A stretch of DNA of 64,000 bases from Singulisphaera sp. GP187 (GTDB lineage Bacteria > Planctomycetota > Phycisphaerae > Phycisphaerales > SM1A02): assembly GCA_945868805.1 (NCBI GenBank), contig CAMBMO010000010.1:1-64000 (forward strand), written 5' to 3'. The notes beneath the pieces were generated by a model. That model worked only from the letters and a program-made list of their open reading frames with translations. It searched no databases and was not told the DNA's origin. Positions 1 to 9,316 of this stretch are shown piece by piece. A program made the translations under genes and the position numbers. The number at the start of each line of letters is the position of its first letter. The stretch's first letter is position 1.

Positions 1-308
1 TTCATTCCGATGCGCGCGACGGCGCCGCCAGTTGCGAAAAACGTATACGACGGGCAAAGCACTTCTTCGCCGGGCTTTCCACCAATCGCCATCAGCGCGA
101 GGACGATCGCGTCTGACCCACTGGTGCATCCAATGGCATGCTTGACCGAGCAGTACTCAGCAATTTCCTTTTCGAAAGCCTCGACTTCTGGCCCGAGGAT
201 GAAGATCTGGCTCGTCACGACCCGTGCGATCGCCTCATCGATTTCTGACTTGATCGCCTGATACTGTGGCTTCAGATCGAGGAGTGGAACGACTGGATTT
301 GTGCTCAT
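1..308 (-). CDS. DegT/DnrJ/EryC1/StrS-family aminotransferase, N-terminal part (cut by window edge)
   Basis: The reading frame runs from an ATG at 306-308 to the left edge without a stop, so only about the first 102 residues are visible. The start [20 protein letters not shown], then [17 protein letters not shown] and [17 protein letters not shown], is the classic N-terminus of the PLP-dependent sugar aminotransferases, which aminate nucleotide-linked keto-sugars for surface glycans. The catalytic lysine lies outside the window. The start is supported by an AAGGAG Shine-Dalgarno five bases before the ATG. A TATTCT hexamer at 334-339 could be its -10 box, back to back with the promoter of the GH57 gene. 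The family is clear; the sugar substrate cannot be told. Confidence 0.9.
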   Translation of the reverse strand, partial: MSTNPVVPLLDLKPQYQAIKSEIDEAIARVVTSQIFILGPEVEAFEKEIAEYCSVKHAIGCTSGSDAIVLALMAIGGKPGEEVLCPSYTFFATGGAVARIGM

Positions 309-333
309 AAAGTCTCCTTGTGGGTGATTCCAG

Positions 334-339
334 AGAATA
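334..339 (-). promoter_or_regulatory. Candidate -10 box TATTCT for the DegT-like gene
   Basis: TATTCT reads on the minus strand 25 bases before the ATG, upstream of a good AAGGAG ribosome site. It belongs to the TANNCT set seen before many starts here. I see no convincing -35 box. Confidence 0.35.
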
Positions 340-352
340 GCAGGTCAGACCG

Positions 353-358
353 TAGACT
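353..358 (+). promoter_or_regulatory. Candidate -10 box TAGACT for the GH57 gene
   Basis: TAGACT ends 11 bases before the ATG at 370, which leaves room for only a few untranslated bases and no Shine-Dalgarno. It faces the divergent TATTCT box at 334-339. No clear -35 is visible. Confidence 0.4.
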
Positions 359-369
359 CCCCGACTCCT

Positions 370-1581
370 ATGACCGCAGTTTGCTTCTACTTTCAGGTGC
401 ATCAGCCATTTCGACTCCGGCAATACTCGGTCTTTGACAGCGATCCATTCTATTTTGACAACGAAGTCAATGCTTCAATCTTGAGGAAAGTCGCGGACAA
501 GTGCTACCGACCCGCGACGAAACAGATTCTTGATCTGGTGCGAAGGCATCAGGGGCGTTTTCGAGTCTCGTATTCGCTCTCAGGAACGGTGCTCGACCAA
601 CTCGAACAGTGGGCACCCGACGTGATTGACTTGCTACGCGAACTCAACGCGACAGGCGCGTGCGAATTTATTGGCGAGACGAGCCATCACTCGCTCTCGT
701 TCCTCTTTTCCAAGGAGGAATTCAACGCGCAGGTCGCGGCACAGGAAGATCGGCTTCGGCGAATCTTCGGAATGACGCCGACGGTCTTTCGCAACACCGA
801 GCTCATCTTTAACAACGAACTCGCCGGCCATATTTCTTGGCTCGGAAAACACAAGGCGGTGCTCTGCGAAGGAGTCGACCGACTCCTCGGGACTCGTTCC
901 CCCAATTTTCTCTATTCGCCACCCGCACGGGCAATTCCGCAGGGAAGTCAGCCAGTCAAATTGTTGCTCAAGAACTATCGACTCTCCGACGACATCGCAT
1001 TCCGCTTCTCAGATCGCAATTGGCCGGACTGGCCGCTCTCGGCGGAGAAATTCGCGCGGTGGGTCAACCAGATCAACGGAAACGGCTTTCTCTGCAACCT
1101 GTTCATGGATTACGAAACCTTGGGCGAACATCAGTGGGCGGAGACCGGCATCTTCAAGTTTCTCGACGCAATGCCCGAGAAAATCTTCGACGTGAACCCA
1201 GGGCAGAATTCGTTCTTGACCCCGTCGCAGGTCGCTGAGATGTATCAACCGGTTGGCGAGTACGACGTCGATCGACCAATTTCATGGGCGGACACCGAAC
1301 GAGACATAACAGCATGGCTCGGAAATCCGCTCCAAGACAACGCCGCAGCAGAGTTGTATCGACTCGAAGAAGCAGTGAAGCGACGCCACGCCGCAGGCGA
1401 CGAGCATGTCCTCGAGGATTGGCGAAAGCTGACGACCAGCGATCATTTGTATTACATGTGCACGAAGTACTGGTCCGACGGCGATGTCCACAAGTACTTC
1501 AGCCCGTACGAGAGCCCCTACGACGCGTACATCAACTTCATGAATGTCCTTGACAACCTGCGCAATCGCGTTGAGGGGTGA
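370..1581 (+). CDS. Glycoside hydrolase family 57 (alpha-amylase/glucanotransferase type)
   Basis: This 403-aa cytoplasmic enzyme has the conserved GH57 blocks in order: VHQPFR near residue 11, GETSHHS near 102, RNTELIFNNE at 141-150 with the expected nucleophile E144, and FMDYETLGEHQW at 245-256 with the expected acid/base D247. The family contains alpha-amylases, 4-alpha-glucanotransferases and branching-type enzymes acting on alpha-glucans such as glycogen. At about 400 aa it is the short form that carries just the catalytic barrel and helical part. There is no signal peptide. It is divergent from the DegT-like gene and convergent with the GT2 gene, whose stop is two bases away. The precise alpha-glucan reaction is not resolved. 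Confidence 0.92.
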   Translation: MTAVCFYFQVHQPFRLRQYSVFDSDPFYFDNEVNASILRKVADKCYRPATKQILDLVRRHQGRFRVSYSLSGTVLDQLEQWAPDVIDLLRELNATGACEFIGETSHHSLSFLFSKEEFNAQVAAQEDRLRRIFGMTPTVFRNTELIFNNELAGHISWLGKHKAVLCEGVDRLLGTRSPNFLYSPPARAIPQGSQPVKLLLKNYRLSDDIAFRFSDRNWPDWPLSAEKFARWVNQINGNGFLCNLFMDYETLGEHQWAETGIFKFLDAMPEKIFDVNPGQNSFLTPSQVAEMYQPVGEYDVDRPISWADTERDITAWLGNPLQDNAAAELYRLEEAVKRRHAAGDEHVLEDWRKLTTSDHLYYMCTKYWSDGDVHKYFSPYESPYDAYINFMNVLDNLRNRVEG

Positions 1582-1582
1582 T

Positions 1583-2359
1583 CTACTTCCCGCGCTCAAA
1601 TGACGCCATCGTCGATGCGAACTTTCCAGTCGCATAGATCGCGATCGCGCTCGCGCCGCGCCATCCATCGAGGAAGCCACGGCGGATGATGCCCTGCTTC
1701 ACGATAATTGCGAAGATGCTGATCGTTGCGCGAAGCACGGGAAAGTGTGCCGGCGACTTCGTATCTGCGCTTAATCTCGCATAGCGCACGCCGCGCTCGA
1801 TCCCGTCGCAGATGCCGTCCCATGAATCGTGCCTGCAAATTCCCGATGCACGCACCGTGAGTCCGTCGGCTTCGAATCGTTCGTGAACGGGAAGATCGAC
1901 AACGGTGAGCGCAGCCCGTCGACCGCATCGCACAACCCAATCGGGAAATCCGACGTGATGGATCCACCCCCCGACATACCACATCTTGCGATTGATCTCG
2001 ATTGCGCGTGTGTTGGATGTCGCACAAGCAATCGCATCTCGGAGCCCGAGTTGAAGATCAGTCTCAAGACTCTCGTCGCTGTCCAACAAGAGCACCCATT
2101 CGCGCGTCGTCGCGAGCGACATCGCAAATGCCTTCTGCTTGGCATATCCCTCCCAGGCATGGTGTGTCACCTGAGCGCCGAGCGCGCGACACGCATCGAT
2201 CGTTCCGTCGGTGCTCCCGCTATCGACGACATAAACATCCATCGCGAGTCCGCGCACACTGAGCAGGCATCGCTCGATCGTTCGCATGCTGTTGAAAGTC
2301 GTGACGACGACTGTGAGATCGAGCGGTGTCGAGTCATTCACCCGTCCGCCATTACCCAT
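1583..2359 (-). CDS. Family 2 glycosyltransferase (WaaE/KdtX-like)
   Basis: This 258-aa protein has a GT-A fold N-terminus: LTVVVTTFNSMRTIERCL at 15-32, VDSGSTDGT at 45-53 and the metal-binding LLDSDES around D93-S-D95. The motif HHAWEGYAKQKAFA at 66-79 is typical of the WaaE/KdtX lipopolysaccharide-core transferases. The C-terminus is hydrophobic (residues about 205-220 and 235-245) and could sit on the membrane. The ATG overlaps the pyrE stop by 8 bases (ATGGGTAA), so the two are probably translationally coupled. The donor and acceptor sugars are not predictable; a surface-glycan role fits the neighbouring DegT gene only loosely. Confidence 0.88.
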   Translation of the reverse strand: MGNGGRVNDSTPLDLTVVVTTFNSMRTIERCLLSVRGLAMDVYVVDSGSTDGTIDACRALGAQVTHHAWEGYAKQKAFAMSLATTREWVLLLDSDESLETDLQLGLRDAIACATSNTRAIEINRKMWYVGGWIHHVGFPDWVVRCGRRAALTVVDLPVHERFEADGLTVRASGICRHDSWDGICDGIERGVRYARLSADTKSPAHFPVLRATISIFAIIVKQGIIRRGFLDGWRGASAIAIYATGKFASTMASFERGK

Positions 2360-2876
2360 TGGGCATCAGTTCTCTGACGGTGAAGAGGCTCTCAAACACA
2401 ATCCCATTCGATTCGATGTTTTCGCGCGCACCTTCCATGCGATCGATGGTGGCGATGATGTGGGTCACCACTCCGCCGAGTTCCTGGATCACCTTCGCCG
2501 CTTCGAGAGCTTGTCCGCCTGTCGTGGCGACATCTTCAACGATGACGACTTTGTCACCAGCAATCAACACCCCTTCCAGTTGCTTCGCTGTTCCATAGTC
2601 CTTCTTCTGATTGCGGATGAAGATGCAGGGCAAACCACTCGCCATACTCGCTGCACTCACGAGAGGGATTCCTCCAAGCTCCGCACCCGCCAAGCGCGTC
2701 GTGCCGCCCGCGATGCGCGCCGCAAACATGCGTCCGAGCTCCGCGAGCACATCTGGCTGCGTACTGAAGAGGTACTTATCGAGATAAAAGGTGCTTGTCC
2801 TTCCGCTGCGCAGCGTGAAATTGCCGCGCAGGAGTGACGCTGATGCGATGCGACTTGCGAGATCGGACTTGTTCAT
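2352..2876 (-). CDS. pyrE: Orotate phosphoribosyltransferase
   Basis: This 174-aa enzyme joins orotate to PRPP to give orotidine 5'-phosphate, the fifth step of UMP synthesis. The PRPP-binding loop VIVEDVATTGGQA is at 111-123, and FTLRSGRTSTFYLDKY at 20-35 and AGAELGGIPLVSA at 63-75 match the bacterial PyrE substrate regions. Its length is slightly below the usual 180-215 aa but no core motif is missing. It overlaps the upstream membrane-protein gene by 4 bases and the downstream GT2 gene by 8, so the three form an operon. No attenuator or PyrR site can be seen because the start lies inside the operon. Three more pyrimidine genes (carA, pyrB, carB) lie elsewhere in the window. Confidence 0.93.
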   Translation of the reverse strand: MNKSDLASRIASASLLRGNFTLRSGRTSTFYLDKYLFSTQPDVLAELGRMFAARIAGGTTRLAGAELGGIPLVSAASMASGLPCIFIRNQKKDYGTAKQLEGVLIAGDKVVIVEDVATTGGQALEAAKVIQELGGVVTHIIATIDRMEGARENIESNGIVFESLFTVRELMPNG

Positions 2877-3769
2877 CGCTCGATCCTACTTTCCCTCTTT
2901 GCGGCCGCACTTCGCACGCGGGTGGCGATTCCGGGCATTGCGCACAATCCCAGCGGCACGATGATTGCGAGATCGAGCACACGGTTGAGAAGTTCGGCGG
3001 CGAGGCCGGTATCGGCTGGCCAAATCGCGAGGACTGGTCCCGCAAGCCCGACTGCCCACTCGCGCACCCCAAGACCGTTGCCAAGAAACGGCACCATGTT
3101 CGCGACACCCGCAATGCATGCGGCGGTGGCGGCGCTTTCGGGACTCAACTCCACTCCGATAACCGCGAACACGACGGCGTATCGGATGGTCCATGACACG
3201 AGATCGATCCACCGCCAGAAGATCGCTTCAAAGTAGCGCCCCCAACCCACCTGGTTGGGCATCGCATACGCGAAGCCACAAAGCACCGGCAGTGCTGCGA
3301 CGACTCCACCCAGAGCGCGCGAAGTTGTCCAGTGAATCGCAACGATCGCGAGCGCGAGCCAAATGATCGTGACCGCGCAAATGACGGCGGCCTCGACGAT
3401 GGACAAGACGGACTTTCTCATCGGGATTCCGTTGACAACTTCTTGATGGACGATGCGCCCGACGAGTCCAGGCTGCATCGGGAGATAGTTCAAAACGGAC
3501 GATGCCGCGATCAAGCGCCCCATCTCGAAGAATCCAATTCTCCCGAAGTGTCGAACGAGTGCATAAAACATCCCAGTGGCTCCCACAAGCGTCCCGAGTG
3601 TTGCGACGACGGCACCAACAACCAGCCACGCGTCGATGCGTGAAATGACTCCTCGCAGTTGATCGAGTGTCGGAGCACTGCGCGATATCACAAATATCGC
3701 CGATGCCAAGAGCCCGAGACCGAGAACAAACCCCAGAATTCGCGCAAGACTCTTCGCTTTCGGACTCAT
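2873..3769 (-). CDS. Lysylphosphatidylglycerol synthase TM-region (UPF0104) family membrane protein
   Basis: This 298-aa protein has about eight hydrophobic segments, the first at roughly 9-27 and the last near 260-285. The pattern ASSVLNYLPMQPGLVGRIVH at about 89-108 and GVANMVPFLGNGLGVREWAV near 220-240 are the loop motifs of the LPG_synthase_TM/UPF0104 family, whose members include the flippase half of MprF and proteins near glycan-synthesis genes. The soluble lysyl-transferase half of MprF is absent. A role in moving a lipid or lipid-linked glycan across the membrane is an inference. It starts 24 bases after the stop of the TPR gene and overlaps pyrE by ATGA-type coupling. The specific cargo is unknown. 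Confidence 0.75.
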   Translation of the reverse strand: MSPKAKSLARILGFVLGLGLLASAIFVISRSAPTLDQLRGVISRIDAWLVVGAVVATLGTLVGATGMFYALVRHFGRIGFFEMGRLIAASSVLNYLPMQPGLVGRIVHQEVVNGIPMRKSVLSIVEAAVICAVTIIWLALAIVAIHWTTSRALGGVVAALPVLCGFAYAMPNQVGWGRYFEAIFWRWIDLVSWTIRYAVVFAVIGVELSPESAATAACIAGVANMVPFLGNGLGVREWAVGLAGPVLAIWPADTGLAAELLNRVLDLAIIVPLGLCAMPGIATRVRSAAAKRESRIER

Positions 3770-3793
3770 GCGCGGCGTCGCCAGTCGTTCAGA

Positions 3794-6322
3794 CTAGGGA
3801 GTTTCTTTCCGCTTCGGTCGGTCTTTCAAATCGAGCTTCAGTTTTTCGACTGCGCCCGCGCTCGCCCCCGCCCCTTCTCCGCGCATGCGTTCATCCGCCC
3901 GCACAGCTTCACGTTGAAACCTCGCAGCCATGACTTCGACTGTCAATCGAGCGAATTCATCCTCCGATCGCAGAGCCGCCGCAAGCTGCGCATCGTCTCG
4001 CGATGTGCAGTAGGTCAAGAGATAGCACCCACGCACGTCGCCCGAAGTGGTCGCGCGAGCAATGTCGAGTACCGACTCGAATTCGGGTATGCCGTGCGGT
4101 CCGACAAAGAGCACCCACGCCTGAGCCTCTGGTGGAAGCTTTGCATAGCCATCGGCGATCGCTTTCCACGCGATCACTTCCGTCTCAGGCGGAAGCAGCT
4201 TTTTCTTGGCCGCGAACGCGAGGAGCACCAAGTCGACCAAATCCCGATCCGTAGTCGGAGCGGCGGCGACCGTGATTGCAGATGAGATCCACTCCGGCGT
4301 GACGCGAACGCCGTTCACCTGCACCTGCTTGACAGCGGGCTGTGTGCCAAACGTTCCTGCGAAGAAAGCTCCGCTTGACGCGGCGTAGTTGGATGCGCCC
4401 CGCATCTCAACGACTCCGCCAGCAATAGGATCCTGATTGAGTCGCAGGCTGACCTCCGTGTATCCAACATCCCAAGTCATAGACATCGATTCGCCGGGAG
4501 AGAGTTCGATCGCGCGATCGAATGGGATGATCTGTGGCATGAGTCGATCGATGCCAGGATTGATTGATGACGAGATTCGCGGTTGAAGCAGGACATGCTC
4601 CTTGATCGGTCCTGAAGTGGCAACTGCGAGCGGCAAAATCGCGTCGTTCCGTATCGTCAATCGATACCGGATCGGATCGAAAGGCTCGACCGATTCGCGC
4701 TCTGGGACGACTTGGAAGGAGACAGGCGCCTTGGTCCCCGAAACGTACTGCTCCATGAGCGATGGAATTGAAGCGACGATCCCGTCGAGCTTTCCTATCC
4801 ACTCGCTCGGCGGAATGCCCGTTGCGAGAAGCTCCTTCAATTGTCCATTCGCGAAGAGGCCCAGGAGCGTCCCTGGTGAGCCGAGCGCTACGTCGAGATA
4901 GATCCGCGCCGCTGCCTTGCGCTCGCCCGTCATCGCGAGGGCTCGCGCGCGCACGAGCCGAGTCGCCAATTGCGTCGAAGGGACCTTGTCCAAGATCGTA
5001 AGCGCCCCGATCGCGTCTCCTTCTTTCAATTTCTTGTACGCGCCAAACCGCTCTTTCGCATCGTCTGTCAACGGGACCTTAATATCCGCACTGTCGACTA
5101 ATCCCTGCACTGTTTCGCTCTCGGCGTCCATGAGAGCGGCGATGGTCGCGGCGTCGAGGAGAACTTGTGCGGCATCTTGCGCGCTTGCGAGAGCTTCCTG
5201 CTCGCTCACATCGCTCGGTGCTGTGGATCCACTCGTCTTAGCTTGAGCCTTCGCGGCAACCACCAAGTCCGCGATCGACTTGGTCGCATCCGAATTTTTC
5301 GCCTCAACGCGAATCGCCGCATCGAGCATCGCCACGAGGGGCGGCAGTACGAACGAGACCGCTTCGCAATCGGCCTTTGACAAGTGCGGATTGAATGCCT
5401 GAATCTGAATGGACTGCCTTTCCTTGGCGTCGTGGATGTACTGGGCCAGCGCCTGGATCGCGTCATCGAGCCGGCCGGCTCCCCAAAGTGAGAGCGCGTA
5501 GTCACAGATCAAAACATCGAGGACTGCATCTGAATCATCTTTGAAACGCATCGTTTGTATCGCGATCTGATAGACACGAGCGGCGGATCCATACGCGCGC
5601 TCCTGGAGCAGGAGTGCACCCAATCGAGTCCATGATCGAGTCTCGATCGGATTGGCGAGCGCCGCCGTGGTCAGCAATTCGCACTCGCCGATTGGGTCGT
5701 CGATTCGCTCGTTGATAAAGCCCGCTGCGGTCTCTGCTGCCGCAGGAAAAGCCGGCGAGAGCGTCAAGCTCTGCGACAAATAGTTGCCGAAAGCGTCGAC
5801 ATCCCCCAGTCTCGACTCAAAGAGGGCAAGATCGAATGCGAGTCTCGCTGCGACGGGAGTCTCAATGACCTTGATGGCTTCGGGAGTGAGAAACTTTTTG
5901 AACGCCTCCACCCGATCTTGCGCTGTCTCCCGACGCTCGACATCCTGAAGAATTCGACGAAGCCGAACGACCTGATCGGCTGGGCACAACTTGACGAGCC
6001 GAGCGAGTGCTTCCTGCGACGCAACGAAAGCCGTCGGCGAAATGTCGCCAACGAGACTGGCGAGGGCGAACATCATCCGCCATCGATCGGAATCCTCTGG
6101 TTGGAGCATCGCTGACTTTCGACTGAGGTAGATCGCGGCGTCAAGTTCCACCGGTGTGAGGTCTGTTGGTGATACCGAGACATACGCCTCACGCATGAGC
6201 GCGTTTGCCAGTCGAATCCGAGCGCCATCGAGGAGATTCACTGTCGGCGCGGGTTGACCTCCCGCCACCGATTGCGCATCAAAACACGCGACGTGACACG
6301 CAACAAGAACCATCGCCAACAT
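3794..6322 (-). CDS. Exported TPR-like protein of unknown function
   Basis: I take the ATG at 6320-6322 (842 aa) rather than an upstream in-frame start at 6382, because it begins a secretion signal (MLAMVLVACHVACFDAQ) and leaves room for the divergent gene. Residues about 40-560 are helical and look like degenerate tetratricopeptide repeats (for example LAFDLALFESRLGDVDAFG and WTRLGALLLQERAYGSAARV). A beta-rich segment follows near 565-660 (PFDPIRYRLTIRNDAILPL), then a second helical part and a charged Lys/Arg-rich tail. The family is not one I recognise beyond planctomycete TPR proteins; a periplasmic scaffold role is only a guess. A TACACT hexamer lies six bases before the ATG, predicting a leaderless mRNA. 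Confidence 0.7.
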   Translation of the reverse strand: MLAMVLVACHVACFDAQSVAGGQPAPTVNLLDGARIRLANALMREAYVSVSPTDLTPVELDAAIYLSRKSAMLQPEDSDRWRMMFALASLVGDISPTAFVASQEALARLVKLCPADQVVRLRRILQDVERRETAQDRVEAFKKFLTPEAIKVIETPVAARLAFDLALFESRLGDVDAFGNYLSQSLTLSPAFPAAAETAAGFINERIDDPIGECELLTTAALANPIETRSWTRLGALLLQERAYGSAARVYQIAIQTMRFKDDSDAVLDVLICDYALSLWGAGRLDDAIQALAQYIHDAKERQSIQIQAFNPHLSKADCEAVSFVLPPLVAMLDAAIRVEAKNSDATKSIADLVVAAKAQAKTSGSTAPSDVSEQEALASAQDAAQVLLDAATIAALMDAESETVQGLVDSADIKVPLTDDAKERFGAYKKLKEGDAIGALTILDKVPSTQLATRLVRARALAMTGERKAAARIYLDVALGSPGTLLGLFANGQLKELLATGIPPSEWIGKLDGIVASIPSLMEQYVSGTKAPVSFQVVPERESVEPFDPIRYRLTIRNDAILPLAVATSGPIKEHVLLQPRISSSINPGIDRLMPQIIPFDRAIELSPGESMSMTWDVGYTEVSLRLNQDPIAGGVVEMRGASNYAASSGAFFAGTFGTQPAVKQVQVNGVRVTPEWISSAITVAAAPTTDRDLVDLVLLAFAAKKKLLPPETEVIAWKAIADGYAKLPPEAQAWVLFVGPHGIPEFESVLDIARATTSGDVRGCYLLTYCTSRDDAQLAAALRSEDEFARLTVEVMAARFQREAVRADERMRGEGAGASAGAVEKLKLDLKDRPKRKETP

Positions 6323-6328
6323 GCCGAA

Positions 6329-6334
6329 AGTGTA
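6329..6334 (-). promoter_or_regulatory. Candidate -10 box TACACT for the exported TPR gene
   Basis: TACACT on the minus strand ends six bases before the ATG at 6322, so a start site seven bases downstream of the box falls on the start codon. It is paired with an identical box on the plus strand 12 bases away. Confidence 0.45.
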
Positions 6335-6346
6335 GCCGCTTTGCGT

Positions 6347-6352
6347 TACACT
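6347..6352 (+). promoter_or_regulatory. Candidate -10 box TACACT for the 329-aa exported protein
   Basis: TACACT on the plus strand ends 11 bases before the ATG at 6364. With the minus-strand copy at 6329-6334 it makes a compact divergent promoter of about 40 bases. Confidence 0.45.
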
Positions 6353-6363
6353 CTTTTCCCTCA

Positions 6364-7353
6364 ATGCCCTGCCAGCTTTCAAACAAGCACTTCACGATTG
6401 GAATCGTCCTTCTTTCTTTGGCATCCATTGCGCAGGGACAACAGCCGATCACGCGGCTCCCCGAGTCATTGACGCAGAGCACGACGATCGACTCCGTCGC
6501 GGAGAAGGAGGTCGCAACGTTTATCGCAAAGTCGATGACGAACCTCGCAAGCGACGATCCGACCACCGTCCGAAATGGGCGAGAGATGATTGTTCAATCG
6601 TTGTCCAAGCAATCGGTTCATCCGGCATTCCGTACGATTTTCGCATCGAAGGTCCTTCCAGGATTGCGAAAGACGATCGCGGACGGTTCCGCATTTCAGG
6701 CGACAAATGCACTCGAGGTCGTCAAGGCACTCCAAAGCCCCGATGCGATCGCATTCCTGAGTGAGCAGTCTTCGCCAAAGAAACAACCCAATGCCTCGCT
6801 CCGCCTCGTCGCCGCGAGTGGACTCTCGAGTCTGCGAACGCCAATCGATCTGACCGTCGCTCAGGCGGACGGCATTCTCAAGATGATCGGGGCGAGCGCG
6901 GCACAGGAGTCTGATTGGATGATCGCCTCGTACGATTTGCAAGCATTGCAGGCATTCTCCACTTCGCCGCATGTTCCCAAGGCAAGTCAGGGGACCGCGA
7001 GAACGCTTCTGATTTCGAGTCTCGAATCGATGGTCGATCGCTTGCGCAAGGCTTCAGCGAGTACTCCTGCGGGGGAATTGGAACTGATCCGCGCCGTCAA
7101 TCGAAGCCTTGCAACATATATGCGCGACCAAGTTCCACTCGCCACACCAGCGGATGCGGCGTCGTTGGCCAAGGCGCTCGAACCGACGCTGAGGAACATC
7201 AAGTTGCTCGCTTCGGATCCGCCACCTTCGAGCGATGTTGATGCGTACAAGCAAGCCGGCAAGACCGCCGAAAAGATGCTGGTCGCGCTCGTTCCAGGAA
7301 ACTCGCCAAAGCCTCAGGGCAAGCCTCAGGGCAAGCCAGCCGCGCGCAAGTGA
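6364..7353 (+). CDS. Exported helical-repeat (HEAT-like) protein of unknown function
   Basis: I choose the ATG at 6364 (329 aa), not an upstream frame start at 6205, because it begins a signal peptide (FTIGIVLLSLASIAQGQQ at about residues 10-27) and follows the TACACT box. The mature part is all helical with HEAT-like pairs, such as FQATNALEVVKALQSPDAIA and LRLVAASGLSSLRTPIDL, and has no catalytic motif I recognise. The C-terminus carries two copies of a PQGK repeat encoded by a perfect 12-base tandem duplication at 7311-7334. It is divergent from the exported TPR protein, so the two may be co-expressed from the shared promoter region. Its function is unknown. Confidence 0.7.
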   Translation: MPCQLSNKHFTIGIVLLSLASIAQGQQPITRLPESLTQSTTIDSVAEKEVATFIAKSMTNLASDDPTTVRNGREMIVQSLSKQSVHPAFRTIFASKVLPGLRKTIADGSAFQATNALEVVKALQSPDAIAFLSEQSSPKKQPNASLRLVAASGLSSLRTPIDLTVAQADGILKMIGASAAQESDWMIASYDLQALQAFSTSPHVPKASQGTARTLLISSLESMVDRLRKASASTPAGELELIRAVNRSLATYMRDQVPLATPADAASLAKALEPTLRNIKLLASDPPPSSDVDAYKQAGKTAEKMLVALVPGNSPKPQGKPQGKPAARK

Positions 7354-7370
7354 ATTACAAGATGCGGGCG

Positions 7371-7376
7371 TACTCT
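7371..7376 (+). promoter_or_regulatory. Candidate -10 box TACTCT for the peptide-ABC binding protein
   Basis: TACTCT ends eight bases before the ATG at 7385, the start with the signal/anchor sequence. It is the same TANNCT form and spacing seen upstream of other genes here. Confidence 0.4.
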
Positions 7377-7384
7377 GTCGCTCG

Positions 7385-9316
7385 ATGCGATCGATCTCGC
7401 TTGTTCGCATATTTTTCCGCATGGGCGTATTGCTCGTCGCCGTAACCGCCCTCGGTGGACTCTTGACGTGGGATCGGCCGCGCGATCCTGCCACGATTTC
7501 CATTGCGAGCGCCGATGTCTTCACGCTCGATCCTCAGCGAATGAGCTATATGCAGGATCTGCGAATTGCTCGGTCGCTGTTCGAGGGTCTCTGTCGGCAT
7601 GATCTTGAAACGAGAGAGCCGAGCCCAGCGGTCGCGCTGAGCTGGGACCTCTCCCCCGATGGCAAGCGTTGGACGTTTCACTTGCGCCCCGACGCGAGAT
7701 GGACCAACGGCGATCCCGTCACGAGTTCGGATTTCCGCGACGCATGGCGACGACTCCTGCTTCCCGATACCGCTGCGGATTACACCGAACTGCTCTTTCC
7801 AATTCGTGGCGCAAAGGAGTTCTTCGCTTGGCGAACGGAAGCTCTTGCGGAGTATGCGCAAGGCAATCATCACGATGCAGGCACGGCACTCGAGCTCTGG
7901 GCAAGGACGATCCAAACATTCGACCGCATGGTTGGAATCGAAACCCCCGATGCCCAGACGCTTGTGGTCGAGCTCGAGAATCCGGTTCCATACTGGCTCG
8001 ACCTCTGCGCATTCCCGACGCTCGCTCCGATCCATCAACCTTCGCTTGAGAAATTCGCGAGGATCGATGCACAGACGGGATTCAGACGCTACGACCCGGG
8101 TTGGACGAAGCCGGGAGTTCTCGTGACGAACGGACCGATGAAGTTGGTCGATTGGAAATACAAGCGTGCAATGCGACTGGAGCCAAACGAGCTGTATATC
8201 GGTCCCAATACGCCAGTCGCAAAGAGCATCGAGGTCGTTCCAATCGAAGACGCAAACACCGCTGTGCTGGCGTACGAATCCGGAAGCATCGACTGGATCA
8301 GCGACCTGACAGCGGAGTTCCGAGCGGATCTCGCCGATGCGTCAAGACGCTGGCTCGACCGGCACCGCGACGAGTACGAACTTCGGATCCAAGCAGGAGC
8401 GAGTATCGATGAAGCGCTCGCCGCCCTTCCCGAACCTGATCCGGCACTCGGAGAACGACGGGATGTGCATGTTCTCAGCTCTTTCGGAACCGATTTCTGG
8501 AGTTTCAATTGCCGACCACAGCTCTCCAACGGTCGAGCGAACCCATTCGCCGACGCACGCGTCCGGCGAGCATTTGCGATGGCGACCGACAAGCAAACTT
8601 TGACGACATCGATTACGCGACTGAATGAGCCAGTCGCAACAACAATCGTCCCGCGCGATTCGATCGAAGGCTATGTCTCGCCCGCGGGGATTCCATTCGA
8701 TATTGCACGCGCGCGCGCGGAGCTGGCATCGGCGGGATGGATCGATCGAGACGGCGACGGGATCGTAGAAAACAGCGGTGGCGATCCATTCCCGACAGTC
8801 GACATGCTTTACATGACCGGGAACCCCCGCGTGAAAAACATCGCGCTCGCGCTGGCATCGATGTGGCGAGATGCGCTGGGAGTGAATTGCGAGGTGCGTG
8901 GCAAGGACGGGAAGTTTGCGAAAGAAGACTTGCGCCAAGGAAATTTCATGATCGCACGCGGTGGCTGGTACGGCGACTATTCAGACCCGACAACTTTCCT
9001 TGATCTGTCGAAGACTGGCAATGGAAACAATGATCGCGGTTTCTCGAACGCGACCTTTGATGGGCTTCTCGATCAAGCAGCGCGAGAACTTGATCCCGTC
9101 AAGCGCATGGCGATCCTGACCGAAGCCGAGCGGATACTCGTAGAGGATGAGATGCCGATTCTGCCGCTGTGCCAGTATGTCACGCTTTACATGTACGACC
9201 CCACGACGATCCGCGGACTCGGTCGGCATCCGCGTCTCGATCAACGATTGTCGCTCCTTCACCGTGCTCCTGAGAATTCAGCGATTCCAGCGGGTTCATC
9301 GAGTCCATCTCGATGA
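7385..9316 (+). CDS. Peptide/nickel ABC transporter substrate-binding protein (SBP_bac_5)
   Basis: From the ATG at 7385 this is 643 aa; the frame is open to 7235 but that would overlap the previous gene. A membrane segment at residues 12-29 (RMGVLLVAVTALGGLLTW) serves as signal or anchor without a lipobox cysteine. The OppA/DppA fold is clear: TLDPQRMSYMQDLRIARSLF near 47-66, LSPDGKRWTFHLRPDARWTN near 88-107 (the family signature), and RVRRAFAMATDKQTL near 393-407. It should capture oligopeptides in the periplasm and deliver them to the permease encoded next, whose ATG overlaps its stop (ATGA). It is about 100 aa longer than typical OppA. Substrate is not predictable. Confidence 0.88.
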   Translation: MRSISLVRIFFRMGVLLVAVTALGGLLTWDRPRDPATISIASADVFTLDPQRMSYMQDLRIARSLFEGLCRHDLETREPSPAVALSWDLSPDGKRWTFHLRPDARWTNGDPVTSSDFRDAWRRLLLPDTAADYTELLFPIRGAKEFFAWRTEALAEYAQGNHHDAGTALELWARTIQTFDRMVGIETPDAQTLVVELENPVPYWLDLCAFPTLAPIHQPSLEKFARIDAQTGFRRYDPGWTKPGVLVTNGPMKLVDWKYKRAMRLEPNELYIGPNTPVAKSIEVVPIEDANTAVLAYESGSIDWISDLTAEFRADLADASRRWLDRHRDEYELRIQAGASIDEALAALPEPDPALGERRDVHVLSSFGTDFWSFNCRPQLSNGRANPFADARVRRAFAMATDKQTLTTSITRLNEPVATTIVPRDSIEGYVSPAGIPFDIARARAELASAGWIDRDGDGIVENSGGDPFPTVDMLYMTGNPRVKNIALALASMWRDALGVNCEVRGKDGKFAKEDLRQGNFMIARGGWYGDYSDPTTFLDLSKTGNGNNDRGFSNATFDGLLDQAARELDPVKRMAILTEAERILVEDEMPILPLCQYVTLYMYDPTTIRGLGRHPRLDQRLSLLHRAPENSAIPAGSSSPSR